Shown here: positions 8,843-19,400 of the stretch, piece by piece
Position numbering within the stretch: position 1 is the stretch's first letter
Layout: each line of letters begins with the position of its first letter
From: Acephala macrosclerotiorum
Lineage: Eukaryota > Ascomycota > Leotiomycetes > Helotiales > Mollisiaceae
Length of the DNA: 64,000 nt
Direction: 5' to 3'
Assembly (NCBI GenBank): GCA_014904845.1
Contig: MU119458.1
Span: 1 to 64,000, forward strand
Made by a program: the position numbers and the translations under genes
The notes under the pieces: model-generated
The model's input: only the letters and a program-made list of their open reading frames with translations
The model's database searches: none
Told to the model about the DNA's origin: nothing

Positions 8843-10813
8843 ATGCCGGGAGCGACAGCTCGAGGACATCACGCCACAGTATCAACACCACAAGACCCCT
8901 ATCAATATCAAGTTGGATTCAATAACCGTTTCGCAACTGAGGCTCTGTAAGCCACTTCCCATGTTCTTCAAGCGCAGAAACTGACTCGACTGTACTTCGT
9001 AGGCCTGGGACACTCCCGATAGGTCGCAACACCCCTCAACGTTGCAAGTATGACTTGTTTTCTGAACAGGTATGTTGACTTGACAGCTATGCCAAGTGTT
9101 TTTTTAAACCGTGTGATTTGCAAAGAGAAAGCTAATACCTCAATAGCTCAACGGGACAGCATTCATATCATCACGTGCCTCGCTCCAAAATGCGTGAGTC
9201 TTCCAGATATCAAAGTGGATGAGCAAGGTGACAACGGTCTTGCAGTTGGTTCTACAGAATCAGACCCTCTGTGGCACATGGGCCTCTATCAAAACTTGAA
9301 GACAATGCAGTCGTTGGTTCTCTTCTTCTCTTCAAGATAACAGTTTTGGCTAACCACCCCAACAGCTTCAAGGCAATTTCTCCTCAACAAACTCAAAAGT
9401 TGAATACTCACCTATGGGAAATGTCTGGAACGCCTTCTCTCTTCCCCAAGAGACCGAGAAAGTCGACTTCGTCCAAGGACTAAAGACCGTCTGCGGTCAC
9501 GGAGATGCAACCACGAAAGAAGGACTGGCAATCCACATGTACATGGCCAACACATCCATGACCAACAAAGCCTTCTGTAACAACGATGGAGACATGTTGA
9601 TCGTACCCCAACAAGGGCGACTCGACATCCAAACCGAATTTGGAAGGCAAGTTCATCACTCCCACATGACTGCACTTCTCTTACAAAAACAGAATGATGG
9701 TCCGCCCAGGAGAAATCGTCGTTATCCAAGCCGGTATCCGATTCAAAGTCTCGCTCCCAGACGGCCCTATCAGAGGCTACATCCAAGAGATCTTCGGCAG
9801 CCACTACGAGCTCCCTGAACTTGGACCCATCGGCTCAAACGGCATGGCATTGCCTCGAGATTTCGAAATCCCAGTCGCATCCTTCGACATCGATCAATCC
9901 GACTGGGTTATCGTGTATAAACTCGGTGGTCAACTCTGGTCCTGCACCCAGGACCACACACCCTTTGACGTCGTAGCCTGGCACGGAAATTACGCTCCAT
10001 ACAAATATGCCTTAGAACGATTCATCAACTCCGCCACCGTCGACAAAGAACAGTCTGATCCATCAATCTACTGTGTTTTATTGGCGAAGAGTAAGGTTCC
10101 AGGTGTGAATCTGACAGAGTTTCTGGTGTTCACGGAGAAATGGGCTGTGACGAGAGATACGTTTAGACCACCGTATTATCATCGAAATGTTAACACGGAG
10201 ATTATGGGTATGGTGTACGGGGAGTGGTATGGGACGAGTCACCCGCTTGAGCCGGGTGGGTTGAGTTATGAGCCGGCTTTGATGCCGCATGGTGGTAGGT
10301 TTTGAAAGTGACGAGGTAAAGTGTGATGGGCTGACGAGATGTGCAGAGTCGATTGAGAAATGGAGGGAGGCGACGACGGTGGAACTGAAAGAGCAGCGAG
10401 TGTCTGAGAATTCGATTGGTATGATCGTCGTATCGCAGCGCGTGGAGAGGTTAATGCTGACGCGATTGTAGCTTTCATGTTCCACATCCACCCTCACGTG
10501 GCTATCACAGAGTATGCATTGAAGAGATGTCCCAATATTTACGGTAAGCAAGAAGAATACCTTTGAAGATTGACGCAAGAATAAGAAGCTGACTTCAATG
10601 TTTGCAGACGCCCCAGTTGACATGTGGGACAACATTCAAGGTAGCTTCCTCGACCACTTGGAGCAGATAGACGCGGACCTGAAAGCGGCCGGCCTGCCTG
10701 TTCTGGGGTTGAGCGACGCTGCAAAGGCCGCAGAGGTGGAAATGAAGCAAGAGGACCCAGAAGATGAGCTCACAAATAGGGCAGAGTATGTTGTTGTGAA
10801 TGGTGAGAAATAG
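8843..10813 (+). CDS. Homogentisate 1,2-dioxygenase family ring-cleavage enzyme, divergent substrate pocket
   Basis: Nine exons: 8843-8946, 9003-9069, 9147-9193, 9246-9316, 9373-9646, 9693-10294, 10347-10418, 10472-10543, 10608-10813 (504 aa). Hallmarks include YQVGFNNRFATEAL, PQQGRLDIQTEFGR, HTPFDVVAWHGNYAPYKY and FRPPYYHRN. The family is cytosolic, uses non-haem Fe(II), and opens a 2,5-dihydroxyphenyl ring with O2. Ligands H351, E357 and H387 and the base H285 are present. At positions equal to human Tyr350 and Lys353, recalled as lining the carboxylate pocket, it has W366 and T369. Intron 5 (9647-9692) is GC-AG. Intron 4 (9317-9372) has a weak GTTCTC donor and its acceptor is 9365 or, fitting frame, 9372. 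The C-terminal tail is longer than the usual 440-450 aa enzyme. Either a second, specialised homogentisate dioxygenase or an enzyme for a related diol. Confidence 0.93.
9647..9692 (+). other. GC-AG intron in the dioxygenase gene
   Basis: Donor AG|GCAAGT, otherwise a perfect consensus, with acceptor AAAACAG. It is the only border that joins QTEFGR to VRPGEIVVIQ, a conserved run of the family. GC-AG introns are a known minor class in fungi. Confidence 0.8.
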
Positions 10814-11820
10814 ATGGCATCTTGAAGAACAATGCGTAGTGGAAAAACCCATCCTAGGACTTGAGTTCAATACTTGAGCACGTCAAGTATTTTGAAGAAG
10901 AAGTAAGCTTCATGTTTGCAATCGCCATGAACTTTTACCAGTGTCCTATCGCGCGTAAACTCTCAGTACTGGAAAACAAACGCGTTTCCATATCGCGTCT
11001 CTCAAACGCGAGACATTAACACCATTTTCCACTAACCTTAACCGAGCTCCCAACCCCACCGCCTCAGTCAATATAGATTTAAATAAGCAAAACTTCCCAA
11101 CAACCGGTCAGCAGCAGATCACCAGGCTTAGTGGTTCAGGTCACTGACCGGTTCGTTCGAGGAGGAATGAGAAAATCGCCTGCCCCGAGCTCAAAAGCGA
11201 GAGCACACGCCAATTTCGGAAAAAAATCCCAATCAACACCGAGGGATTTTCATAAACCCACCTCGAAATCGAGGGTTTATGTTTTTGCTATTTTATCTGC
11301 TATTGAATCCTTCTCAACAATTTTTTGAGGGGTAGTTGTAGGCAGGTGCGAGAATTTTGAATTTTTGTTATTTTTAAGCGAGAAGGAAGAAAAGGAGGTG
11401 GAAGCGAAGTTTCCCAGCAAATGACATTTCGCACGGCATCTCTGGGACCTGTGGTGAGCTAATCGCTCGTGAATCTTCACTCGAAAAGTTCCAATACTTC
11501 GAATACTACTGAAAGACCGAGGGTGGTACTCAAATTTGTCTCTTTCTCCCTATCGCACGTGACCTGATGTTGTTGTTGCTACCAAGACTTTCGAGAAGAA
11601 TGGCAATGTAGGCACAGAACATGATTATTGCGATGAAAAGCACTGCTTAACATGTATTTCAAGGGATTCACTTAAAACTCTAAACTTGATCTTATCATGC
11701 CAATAAACTATTATATAATGGCCGAACTTCTCTGCATGGCACTTGTCTATCTGAAATTCAAATTCTAGCTAGAGTAATCTTTCAAGCGGCAAAGCAGACA
11801 GAACAACTCAGAAGATCAAA
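10814..11820. other. Intergenic region with a stack of inverted repeats
   Basis: No gene. Three perfect inverted repeats follow each other: AACCGGTCAG at 11102-11111 with its complement at 11144-11153; AAAATCCC at 11223-11230 with 11243-11250; and CATAAACCC (11251-11259) with 11273-11281, around an inner TCGA pair. It lies between the convergent 3' ends of the dioxygenase and the permease. The repeats could shape 3' ends or be remnants of a small non-autonomous element. Confidence 0.45.
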
Positions 11821-13466
11821 TCACACATACCCACACACCTTGATCTCCAATGTTCTGAATGGAATGTACAGGAGACCAGCCACCACAAATCCCACCTCAA
11901 ATCCAATATCTCCAGTCGACTCCGCAATTGGACCCACGAACCATGCAGTATTCATACATGGCACGATAAGTCCGAACGACATAATGCCTGCGCTGATGGC
12001 AGCAATTCCTGGTGGAAGACGACGGCGATCTTTCCAAATCGCCTGGTCATAGGTCGAAGCATTACCTTTCCGGAAATAGAAATGCTCAAGCGTGATGATG
12101 GCACCAAAAGCTCCAGGCCAATACGAAACAATTCCCAAGAAGTTCTCAAGCGAGTTGAAGAAACTCTGCGCAGCCTTGATACCAACAGGAATCATAATCG
12201 CAGTCGTGATGACGGTGTATATGGATCGAGGGACTCGTGCGAGTGGTGTAGCCAGCGCTTGGAAGTTCAGGGAGATTGTGTACATTGAGGCAGCGATGTT
12301 GCCGACAAGCGAGAAGGCGAGGAGGACTGCAATGAATTTGCCGAAGCCTTTGGCGGGACGGAGCATGGCTTCGAGGACGCCGCCTGCGGAGTAGCTGTTA
12401 TAGCCGTCGTTCCAGCTTTCCACGTTGGGGACCACGGCTCCGATTGCAGCACCGAGGATCATGAGGAGGATCGTGGATAGGTTCTGTCCGACGTAGACGT
12501 ACCAGAACATCCTTTGGCTAGAGGGAATTTAGCATGCGGGAACAAAAATTAACAGGGTCTCGACTCACGTTGGTGCAGCAGGAGAGTAGTAGACTGCGAA
12601 ATCAGACATGATCCCTGCGAATGGCAGCATGAACCCCGCAATCAAACATCCAAAGCTCAAAATGGTCGAAGCAGTAGCAGGCTCCGTTGGAACAGGATTA
12701 TTCAAGTGCTGCCCTCCACATCCAACAGCAATGACGACGGACAAAATAGTGATTGCCCATGAGTACTTGTTAAATAGATGAAGGACCGAGTATCCACAAA
12801 ATGAGACAACCATGCCAAGCAGGCCTGCCAGGACGATACCCACGGTGATGGTCATCTTGCCATCACTCACTGCAGATAACGTCTGTCCGCAGATGATAAT
12901 GGCAATGATAGTGAAACCAACAACTGATATCAGATTGAGAATCGCGACGATCGAGACACAGTACGGGCTGGAATAAGTCAGCATAGATTACTTTCGCTTT
13001 GAGGCATTTGACTTACCCAAAGCTATATCTTGCCTGAATGACTTGACGCATGCCAGTTTTGGGGCCCAAGGTTCCAAGGAAAGCAGTCAGGATGCAGCAG
13101 AGCAGATTAAAGAAGATGATGACTAGGGAGGTGTCTCGAAGGCTGAGGCCATATCCCAAGGTGCCTGCCATGCCAGTAACAATGCTACCAAGGATTAATC
13201 ATGACTTTTCATTGCGCAAGCATAACTTACGGGAGCAAATTGCAAAGAATCGCCATCCACATGAAAAAGATACTGCTGTACTCGGTCTTCGTGCGCTCCT
13301 CAGGAGGCACAGGGTCGATGCCACGAACTTCTACACCCCATTTCGCCAACCATTTCCATACTAGAAGCTTTTTGTTGTCGTCTCCAGACTCGACAACGAC
13401 GACCTTGCTGGAGGACTCGTCGGGATGCTTCTCTTGGGCCTTCTCGAGGTCGTGCATCGGATCCAT
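11821..13466 (-). CDS. NCS1-family permease (purine/cytosine permease type)
   Basis: Four exons: 13466-13231, 13184-13017, 12967-12569, 12517-11821 (499 aa), all GT-AG and in frame. The N terminus is cytosolic and charged, then EYSSIFFMWMAILCNLLP begins a chain of about twelve membrane helices. MAGTLGYGLSLRDTSL, GPKTGMRQVIQARYSFG and GIMSDFAVYYSP are Fcy2-like NCS1 features. Fungal members import purines, cytosine, thiamine, pyridoxine or nicotinamide riboside with protons at the plasma membrane, so the substrate here is probably a small nitrogen heterocycle or similar. Met at 13466 is chosen; an upstream in-frame ATG at 13544 would add 26 residues without membrane character. It sits inside the catabolic block and is a plausible uptake step. 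I find no exact CGGCAA palindrome in its upstream region. Confidence 0.92.
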
Positions 13467-14136
13467 GCTGTCGGTATGAGTAGACACCAAATGTGGAGTT
13501 CGACGACTGCAATGCACGCTCAAAGATCTGGGGAACTGGTGCACTTAAGGTTCAAAGTGCAGATATAGAGTCGTGAGTAATTACCCCTCCCATGATAAGC
13601 CGGGACCTGTTATCGAACACTCGGACACTTTGCTAGTCTATCCGTAACCTTATCTGGAGCCATCTCGTTCGCAAATTCTTTGTCCAAGAATGGCATATCA
13701 GGGATGTTTTCCGCTGCCAAGGGCTCGTCAATCTATCCATCTTAATCGTGCCGGTGAAATGCCGTTTGTTGCTAGCGACGCCGGCGAAAATGGTAAGATA
13801 AAGATGAAGATATCTCTTCACGCAGATACGAGATACGGCCCCTTTTCCGTCGTTCTCCGTGTGGCACGTGCGAGCTTAGTCAGCATTCTCTTGGCCAAAC
13901 TTGAAGCATTTCAGCTTTCTCCAAGTTTATCGCGAATTAATTATTACGATGTTCCAACCACCCTCTAATTCTCATAAGACCTTGTTGAAATGGGAGATTT
14001 CGTAGTCAAGTGACGTGTCAATTGAAATCAAATCGATCGACATGCGTTATGATTTATCGCGTATTTTTGAAGCCCAAAAAGCCACGCCGTCACGATATGT
14101 TGAAATGCGAGTGCAAGAGAATGGATCCTATCACGG
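13467..14136. other. NCS1 permease upstream region
   Basis: No gene. It serves as the permease promoter on the left and the 3' flank of the amidohydrolase on the right. TGCCGG and TGCCGT sequences around 13748-13765 resemble the block's half-sites but do not match the 17-bp palindrome. GATA-like TTATC motifs occur near 13609 and 13649. Confidence 0.4.
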
Positions 14137-15007
14137 CTAAATCCATCCAGCTTTCAGTTTCTCGATCGCTTCCGCCTCTGGCACTACATCTGCATATTTC
14201 GCATTCAAATCGAACAAATTGCTCCTTTGGATCTCAGGTGTCCTGTCTCCGCAAGCCTCTCCCACGACCTGTTTACGTGTCAGCAACACAAACATTGAGA
14301 CTGTTGAGACGGCTTACCATCGGCCTGAAGCCATTCTGCATCGCATCCAACGTCGTCGCTCGAACACAACCGCTTGTGCTTACTCCACAGATCACCAAAG
14401 TATCGACATTGAGGAGATGAAGGTCTGCCGCAAGAGTCGTACCAAAGAAAGCGCTCGGCATCTTCTTCGTCACGATAGTATCCTGTGGTTCCGGGACGAG
14501 TCCATCCACATACGCATCGAAACCTCTGGTGTCGCCTTTCTGCCCTATCCATCAAGATCTCGGAGTCAGCTAAATTCTTTTGTGTGTTTCAAGAGCAAAA
14601 TTGCAGGTCTTAGAGCGCGTTCAGAGCACAGCTGGAGTGCGATGCAGCAATGCACTCCAGAGACATGCCGAAGGAGGGAATAATCTTCCGAGAAAGTGAT
14701 GCTTACAGACAGTGAGGACCTTAGCTTTCTTGTACATCAATCCAGCATCGGCCATGTCTTCTCGGTCATAGTAGACTTTAGTCCAAATTACGGGAACTTT
14801 GGATGAGCGAGCTGCCGCAACGAGCTTCCGCATAGATTCCGGGGCCGCGACGCTTTCGGGATTGGAGCTGGTATCGAGTGGAGAGCCTTCGGACCAGTAT
14901 GCCTTACAGACATCGACCAAGACGAGTGCAGGCCGGCTGCCCCATCCCATCTTATTGGAGAAGCCGGACCTTTGGTAGCTTGCCGATGTCGCATCCGAGG
15001 TAGCCAT
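14137..15007 (-). CDS. Isochorismatase-fold amidohydrolase (maleamate / N-carbamoyl amidase-like)
   Basis: Three exons: 15007-14707, 14544-14318, 14268-14137 (219 aa). The catalytic triad of the family is visible: D32 in ALVLVDVCKAYW, Lys127 in TKKMPSAFFGT, and C160 in GVSTSGCVRATTLDA. The later run EACGDRTPEIQRSNLFDL and NAKYADVVPEAEA matches the branch that includes N-carbamoylsarcosine amidase and maleamate amidohydrolase (NicF), rather than nicotinamidase. These enzymes hydrolyse an amide through a thioester, releasing ammonia. The acceptor of intron 1 (TAG at 14546-14545) is fixed by the need to make Trp101. It is divergent from the HSL-type hydrolase over 383 bp containing the shared palindrome. 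The true substrate is unknown. Confidence 0.9.
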
Positions 15008-15390
15008 CTTGAGACGAGTAAAATTGTATCGTGTTGGATTTCAAGCTTTCTTTCTTTCTTTTCACTTGCATTTTCTATTGAGGCGGCTCTTATCACTCTT
15101 GTTCTTGTCGTCCTAGTGTTCGGAATACCGATCGGACAAATCCCACTTTTGGCACGACTCCTTTGCCGATGGCCGGCAAATCTGCCGACGGGGACACGAT
15201 ATCACAATCGTCACTTTTTATTTGCTCTTTGCTCAGAGCAATTCATAATCTCACTAGTACTGGAAGGTTCACTTACACTACCAAAGGTCTACACCATTTT
15301 CGAGAAGAGTCCATCTCGTTTCGATAATTCTTACAGCCACTGTCCTTTGCTCTTGTCCCTTCGAAGCTTGCATACATCCTTCATGTCGCC
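15008..15390. promoter_or_regulatory. Bidirectional amidohydrolase/hydrolase promoter with the 17-bp palindrome
   Basis: TTGCCG-ATGGC-CGGCAA lies at 15163-15179, 156 bp before the amidohydrolase ATG and 212 bp before the hydrolase ATG. It differs at one spacer base from the palindrome at 8637-8653. With CCG(N5)CGG symmetry, it is a candidate site for a Zn2Cys6 dimer, possibly the regulator encoded at 3059-5227. Confidence 0.6.
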
Positions 15391-16602
15391 ATGGAATCGC
15401 AGCGTGTTGCCCATCAACCAATTCATCCAGATTTGAGAGCCACTCTCGATCCAGAGTACCTTGCATTCCATAATGAGCATCTCCAATATGTTCTTCCGTC
15501 AGAAGCCACTCCATGGGATAGAGATGTTCGTACGAAGTCGACTCCAATGAGTGCCGCTGCTTTAGAACCTATCGAGGTTGGTAACATTCAAGATGTCATC
15601 TTGAAGCATGCCCAATTGCGAATCTTCACTCCTAAATTTGCCGCTCCAGCAGATGGATGGCCTGTGTTTGCTTGGTTACATGGCGGTATGTGTTCCAGGC
15701 GAGACTTTCCCCAAGTGGATGTTTTTGACGAGATTGTTCACCAGGTGGTTGGACACTTGGCAACCTTGACAGCGACAACGCTTTTTGCTCTCGAGTCGCT
15801 GAAGGTACGTCTCAGACTGTTCTGGCGCAAATTCTCTCATCTTACACGTGAGAAGGCGCGTCTTGCATTGCTGTTAACATCAACTATCGTCATGCTCCCG
15901 AAGATCCATACCCGGCAGCTGTCGACGACACCATGGAAGCTCTCGAATGGTTAGCCAGCTCAAAAGGCTCAAAATTCAACATTAACAAGACTAAAATTGC
16001 AATCGGAGGCACTTCAGCGTAAGGAACGCCTCCTTTTCCCATAAAGTCAAGACTGATCACGTGCAACATCTAGAGGAGGCAACCTCGCAGCCATAGCCTC
16101 CATGAAAGCCTCTCTCCTTCACCCTCCAATCCCCATCATCTTCCAAGCGCTCATCCTCCCCGTAATCGATAACACGCAAAATGCCACCTCAGCCCACTGG
16201 GCCACCAAACCCCATCCACCATGGCTCACTCCTGGAAGAATGACTTGGTACCGAAAAATGTATCTCCCAAACGAAAATGATTGTTTGAATTGGGATGCTT
16301 CACCGAACTTGGCACCTGCTGAGCTTTTGAAAAAGAGTCCGAAGGCGTGGATCGCTGTGAGCGAGCATGATTTGTTGGCTCCTGAAGAGGTGGCGTTTGG
16401 GAAGAGGTTGAGGGAGGTTGGGGTGGAGGTTGAGATGAAGACTTATGAGGGGAGTACGCATTCTTTGCTGGCCATGAGTGGTGAGTGATGTTTTTCTTGG
16501 TCATTGCTTCAGCTAAATGCGAGTTTAGGACATCTCAGTCTTGGAAGGAGACTTGTCGAGGACGCGATTACGAAAATCCGTGAAGGTTTGGCGTCAAGCT
16601 AG
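15391..16602 (+). CDS. HSL-type alpha/beta hydrolase (alpha/beta hydrolase_3 fold)
   Basis: Five exons: 15391-15685, 15745-15804, 15856-16018, 16074-16480, 16529-16602 (332 aa). The oxyanion-hole motif HGGGW spans the first junction. YRHAPEDPYPAAVDD is the typical HSL-family run. The nucleophile elbow is GGTSAGG with S172, with Thr where Asp is common (GDSAGG). Asp of SEHDLLAPE and His of GSTHSLLAM complete the triad. No signal peptide is seen, so it is probably cytosolic. The family hydrolyses short esters and, in some cases, amides. Shared promoter with the amidohydrolase suggests a joint role; in bacterial nicotinate catabolism an alpha/beta hydrolase (NicD, another subfamily) precedes the NicF amidohydrolase. 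That parallel is inference. Confidence 0.92.
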
Positions 16603-18900
16603 GTGTCTCATTGAACGCAATTTTAGACAAAGGAGATCACGAAATGCAACGAAATCAATAGAGATGAAGCTTCGATTTTCAACTTTTCATTTTCGCTCCT
16701 TTTGCAATCCCACTATCATATTATTCCGTTCTACAAGCCCCAGTCGTCCATCCTTCATAATCCTTCGCGGGAACTTAGTCCTTTCGAATATGCTGGCACT
16801 ATTCACTATCAGCACCCTCAAACTCCTACAGTCACGCGATCAAAAACACTCGCAGCACCATTCGCGCAAATGCATTCAGATGAACGATCTGCTCGCGACG
16901 AACATGGGTTTCCGCACATAGCTCGGTCAAGAAGAGGATCAGTCACCTGAGCAGCAACGAGAAGCGCGAAGAGATGAGGAGAGTGGTGAGCTTGATTCCG
17001 AAATGTTTTGATGCTGGATGCGAGTCTTTATTTGGATTTGCGAGTTTAAGAGGATTTAGAAGATGGGATGAGTGTAAGATGTTTTATGTGTTCCTTCGTA
17101 GTCCGAAGCGATATATTGGCTAGTGCATTTCTTACCACTTTCCCATTTGGGACGTTCACGACTGGTGCAAATAAGCTTCACACTCCGTACCTTATCTGAT
17201 CCGTGAATCTCCAATCACCTTTAGGAATAATTATTTCGCATATGTAAGGTTTAAATCATCAGCAGCAAAGGACGTACTGCTTGCGCTTTATGTCAATACC
17301 GTTATACTACGAGCCGACCCCGTACTCTTGCCCAGTAAATACCCTGCCTCCCATTTCTCGATGCTCCCATTCTAGATTTGGCCACAGCAATTCACGAGCC
17401 AGAGTCCGAGTTCTCAAATCTCAAGTTGAGACTCTCAAGATTGTCATGGACTATAACCGCACTTTTATTCAAATTGTTAGCAGTGTCGAAGGCGAAGTTC
17501 GAGGTCAGATTTACAGTTCCACCAGCCTGACAGACTCCGCAAGAATAGCGCGCTAGCACTGCAAGCTTGTCTACAACCTCTTCCTTCAAGGATGTCGAGA
17601 GATTGAGCTCCCTCGTCTGAGGTGGATGACGAGGCGATGAGAGTTGAGAGTGCTGAGATAAGGAGGATGAGGGGCACCTTCATGTTGCGATATAATGAAT
17701 GAGACTGTTTGTCTTCTTTTCGAGAATTTGTGGTTATTGAAGAGAATTGAGTGTGAACGAAGTACTTATACTCTCATAAGCACTGCGAATACATTGATTT
17801 CGATCGACAATACAGTCTACTATTCTACCCCTCATTTTATCGTGAAGCTCATCCAAATGAGACTCACGCACTCATTGATGACCAGTCGCTCAACACATCA
17901 CAAAAGTCGTGCATTGATAGTCTGTCGTATGCTGTGGACCTTCCGTTCTTGTGAATAGCTTCATGTAATCTTACTAAGTGATCCTTCCATCGCCCTGTGA
18001 TCCCGAAGACTTCTGGTTCTTCGGAGATGCTGCTTCTGGAACAAGCTGACGAGGACTTTGGGAGATTGAATCACGCAAAGGACCTTCCAAGCTACGAGCA
18101 TGCTCAATTTGACAGTTCAAGGAGGATATGACACTGATCCGACACGCAATATCAAATTTCACTTTGCAAGGTCGGCCTTCGCGAAAGTTAAGCTTTGATT
18201 TGCTTTTGTGTTGCTCTGACGAGAATGAGACCTCTCACATCTCCAAGCCATGCCAGAAAAAGGGTGCGCTTGGTCTTGAATTAGGTTCTGCTTAAGTTGT
18301 TACTGTCTTGCGCTGCGAGAACCTGTTATCGAGATCATCGCTTGCTTCCTTACGGAGCAATATGCGTTTTGAAAATGAGAGTAATAGAGTTTTATTTCAG
18401 GCAAATGAATTTAACAACATTCTAAACATTGAATTTAAACTTGAAAGTGATCTTCTTAACAACTTTGTTCCACATCGCAGTATTTCACGAAGCTCTGCAC
18501 ATACCTAGGCAGTGTTGACAGTCGTCCGGTCGTGATATAGCAACAACCACAAAGAGACGTTGTTGCCCGCGATACAACCAAGAACTACTAGATAAGCGTT
18601 ACACTGCGATTCAACTATTGACTGACAAACAAATCTTTTGAATTGATGCAACTGGTGCGCAAGTTGACCCTGCGATGTACAACATCCTAAATCACCTCTT
18701 AGGATTGGGCTTTTGCTTGATATGCCGCCAGCGTAGAGCGGAGGGCAACGGAGCGGAACTAGAGGTTCTTCCTCTGGCGGAGGATGGTGTACACTTTCGA
18801 TTAACACGGACATACCGAAATGACTTTGTTGCTATGAGATTTTGTGATGTAAAAAAAATAAAAATAAAAATAAAAATTTCTTAGCGAGGTATATTTCGCG
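16603..18900. other. Start of a 12-kb gene-poor interval
   Basis: No convincing gene apart from a possible small secreted peptide at 17477-17683. Remaining frames are under about 130 codons, overlap on both strands and lack domains. Parts around 18360-18450 are AT-rich and share a weak (g)acattaacttgaa-like motif with the repeats near 19 kb. Confidence 0.45.
17477..17683 (-). CDS. Possible small secreted cysteine-containing peptide
   Basis: 68-aa frame starting with a good signal peptide (MKVPLILLISALSTLIASSS). The mature part would be about 48 residues with four cysteines (GC, AC, NC, HC). A TATA-like TATAATGA lies just upstream on the minus strand. Size and layout fit fungal effector-like or antimicrobial secreted peptides, but many chance frames look similar. 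An overlapping minus frame (17589-17392) contains SCGVCQAGGT, so an intron could change the C-terminal half. Function unknown. Confidence 0.3.
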   Translation of the reverse strand: MKVPLILLISALSTLIASSSTSDEGAQSLDILEGRGCRQACSASALFLRSLSGWWNCKSDLELRLRHC

Positions 18901-19400
18901 TCGACAAGTTCAAGGACAGTTCGGACATTGGCTTCAGAGTAAAATTTTGTTGCGTAACGTCAAGTCTGAGGATACGTCGGATATTAACTTGAACATCAAA
19001 AAGTGAGTTTGGGGAAGGAATATATTGCATATTGTACCTCGTCCCGGCCCGGCCCGCTCCACCACTTGAAGTCTCAACTTCCCTTGGAACGTTGGGGTTT
19101 TATTGCGTATCGCATGGCTACCTAGAGCTAGCTGCCGCTCCGCTCCACAGGTTGCACTCCCAACTTCCATTAGAACACTGGAAGCTTTTGTTGCGTATCG
19201 CATAGCCACTCCCCGCCAACTGCCGCTGAGCTCCAGCGGAACCACCGCTAGGGGCCTCCCGCCAGTGGCGAGGACTCTGACAACAGTTCGGACATTAATT
19301 GGAATTGAAAGTGAGGATAAAAAGAACGATTCATTGCATGCCCAGAGTTCCAAGGGATTTTGGACATTAACTTGAAGCTTGAAAATGAGGGTGGCAGATG
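18901..19400. repeat. Diverged tandem duplication and dispersed GGACATTAACTTGAA-like repeats
   Basis: An 86-bp unit at 19055-19140 is followed by a diverged second copy from 19141 to about 19228. Both start CGCTCCAC, contain TTGCGTATCGCAT-type sequence and end near CTGCCGCT. Around them a shorter motif, (C/T)GGACATTAACTTGAA, recurs in altered form near 18925, 18980, 19285 and 19362, each followed by an A/G-rich stretch. The pattern looks like decayed non-coding repeats. Confidence 0.45.

Noticed and set aside
8843..10813. Simple assignment as the tyrosine-pathway homogentisate dioxygenase of the organism
   Set aside because: Neighbouring genes for maleylacetoacetate isomerase or fumarylacetoacetase are absent and the carboxylate-pocket positions differ, so the family is named without the specific role.
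11102..11165. tRNA-like gene with box A (GGCTTAGTGG) and box B-like sequence
   Set aside because: No acceptor, anticodon or T stems can be formed, and the spacing between boxes is too short. Kept only as an inverted-repeat observation.
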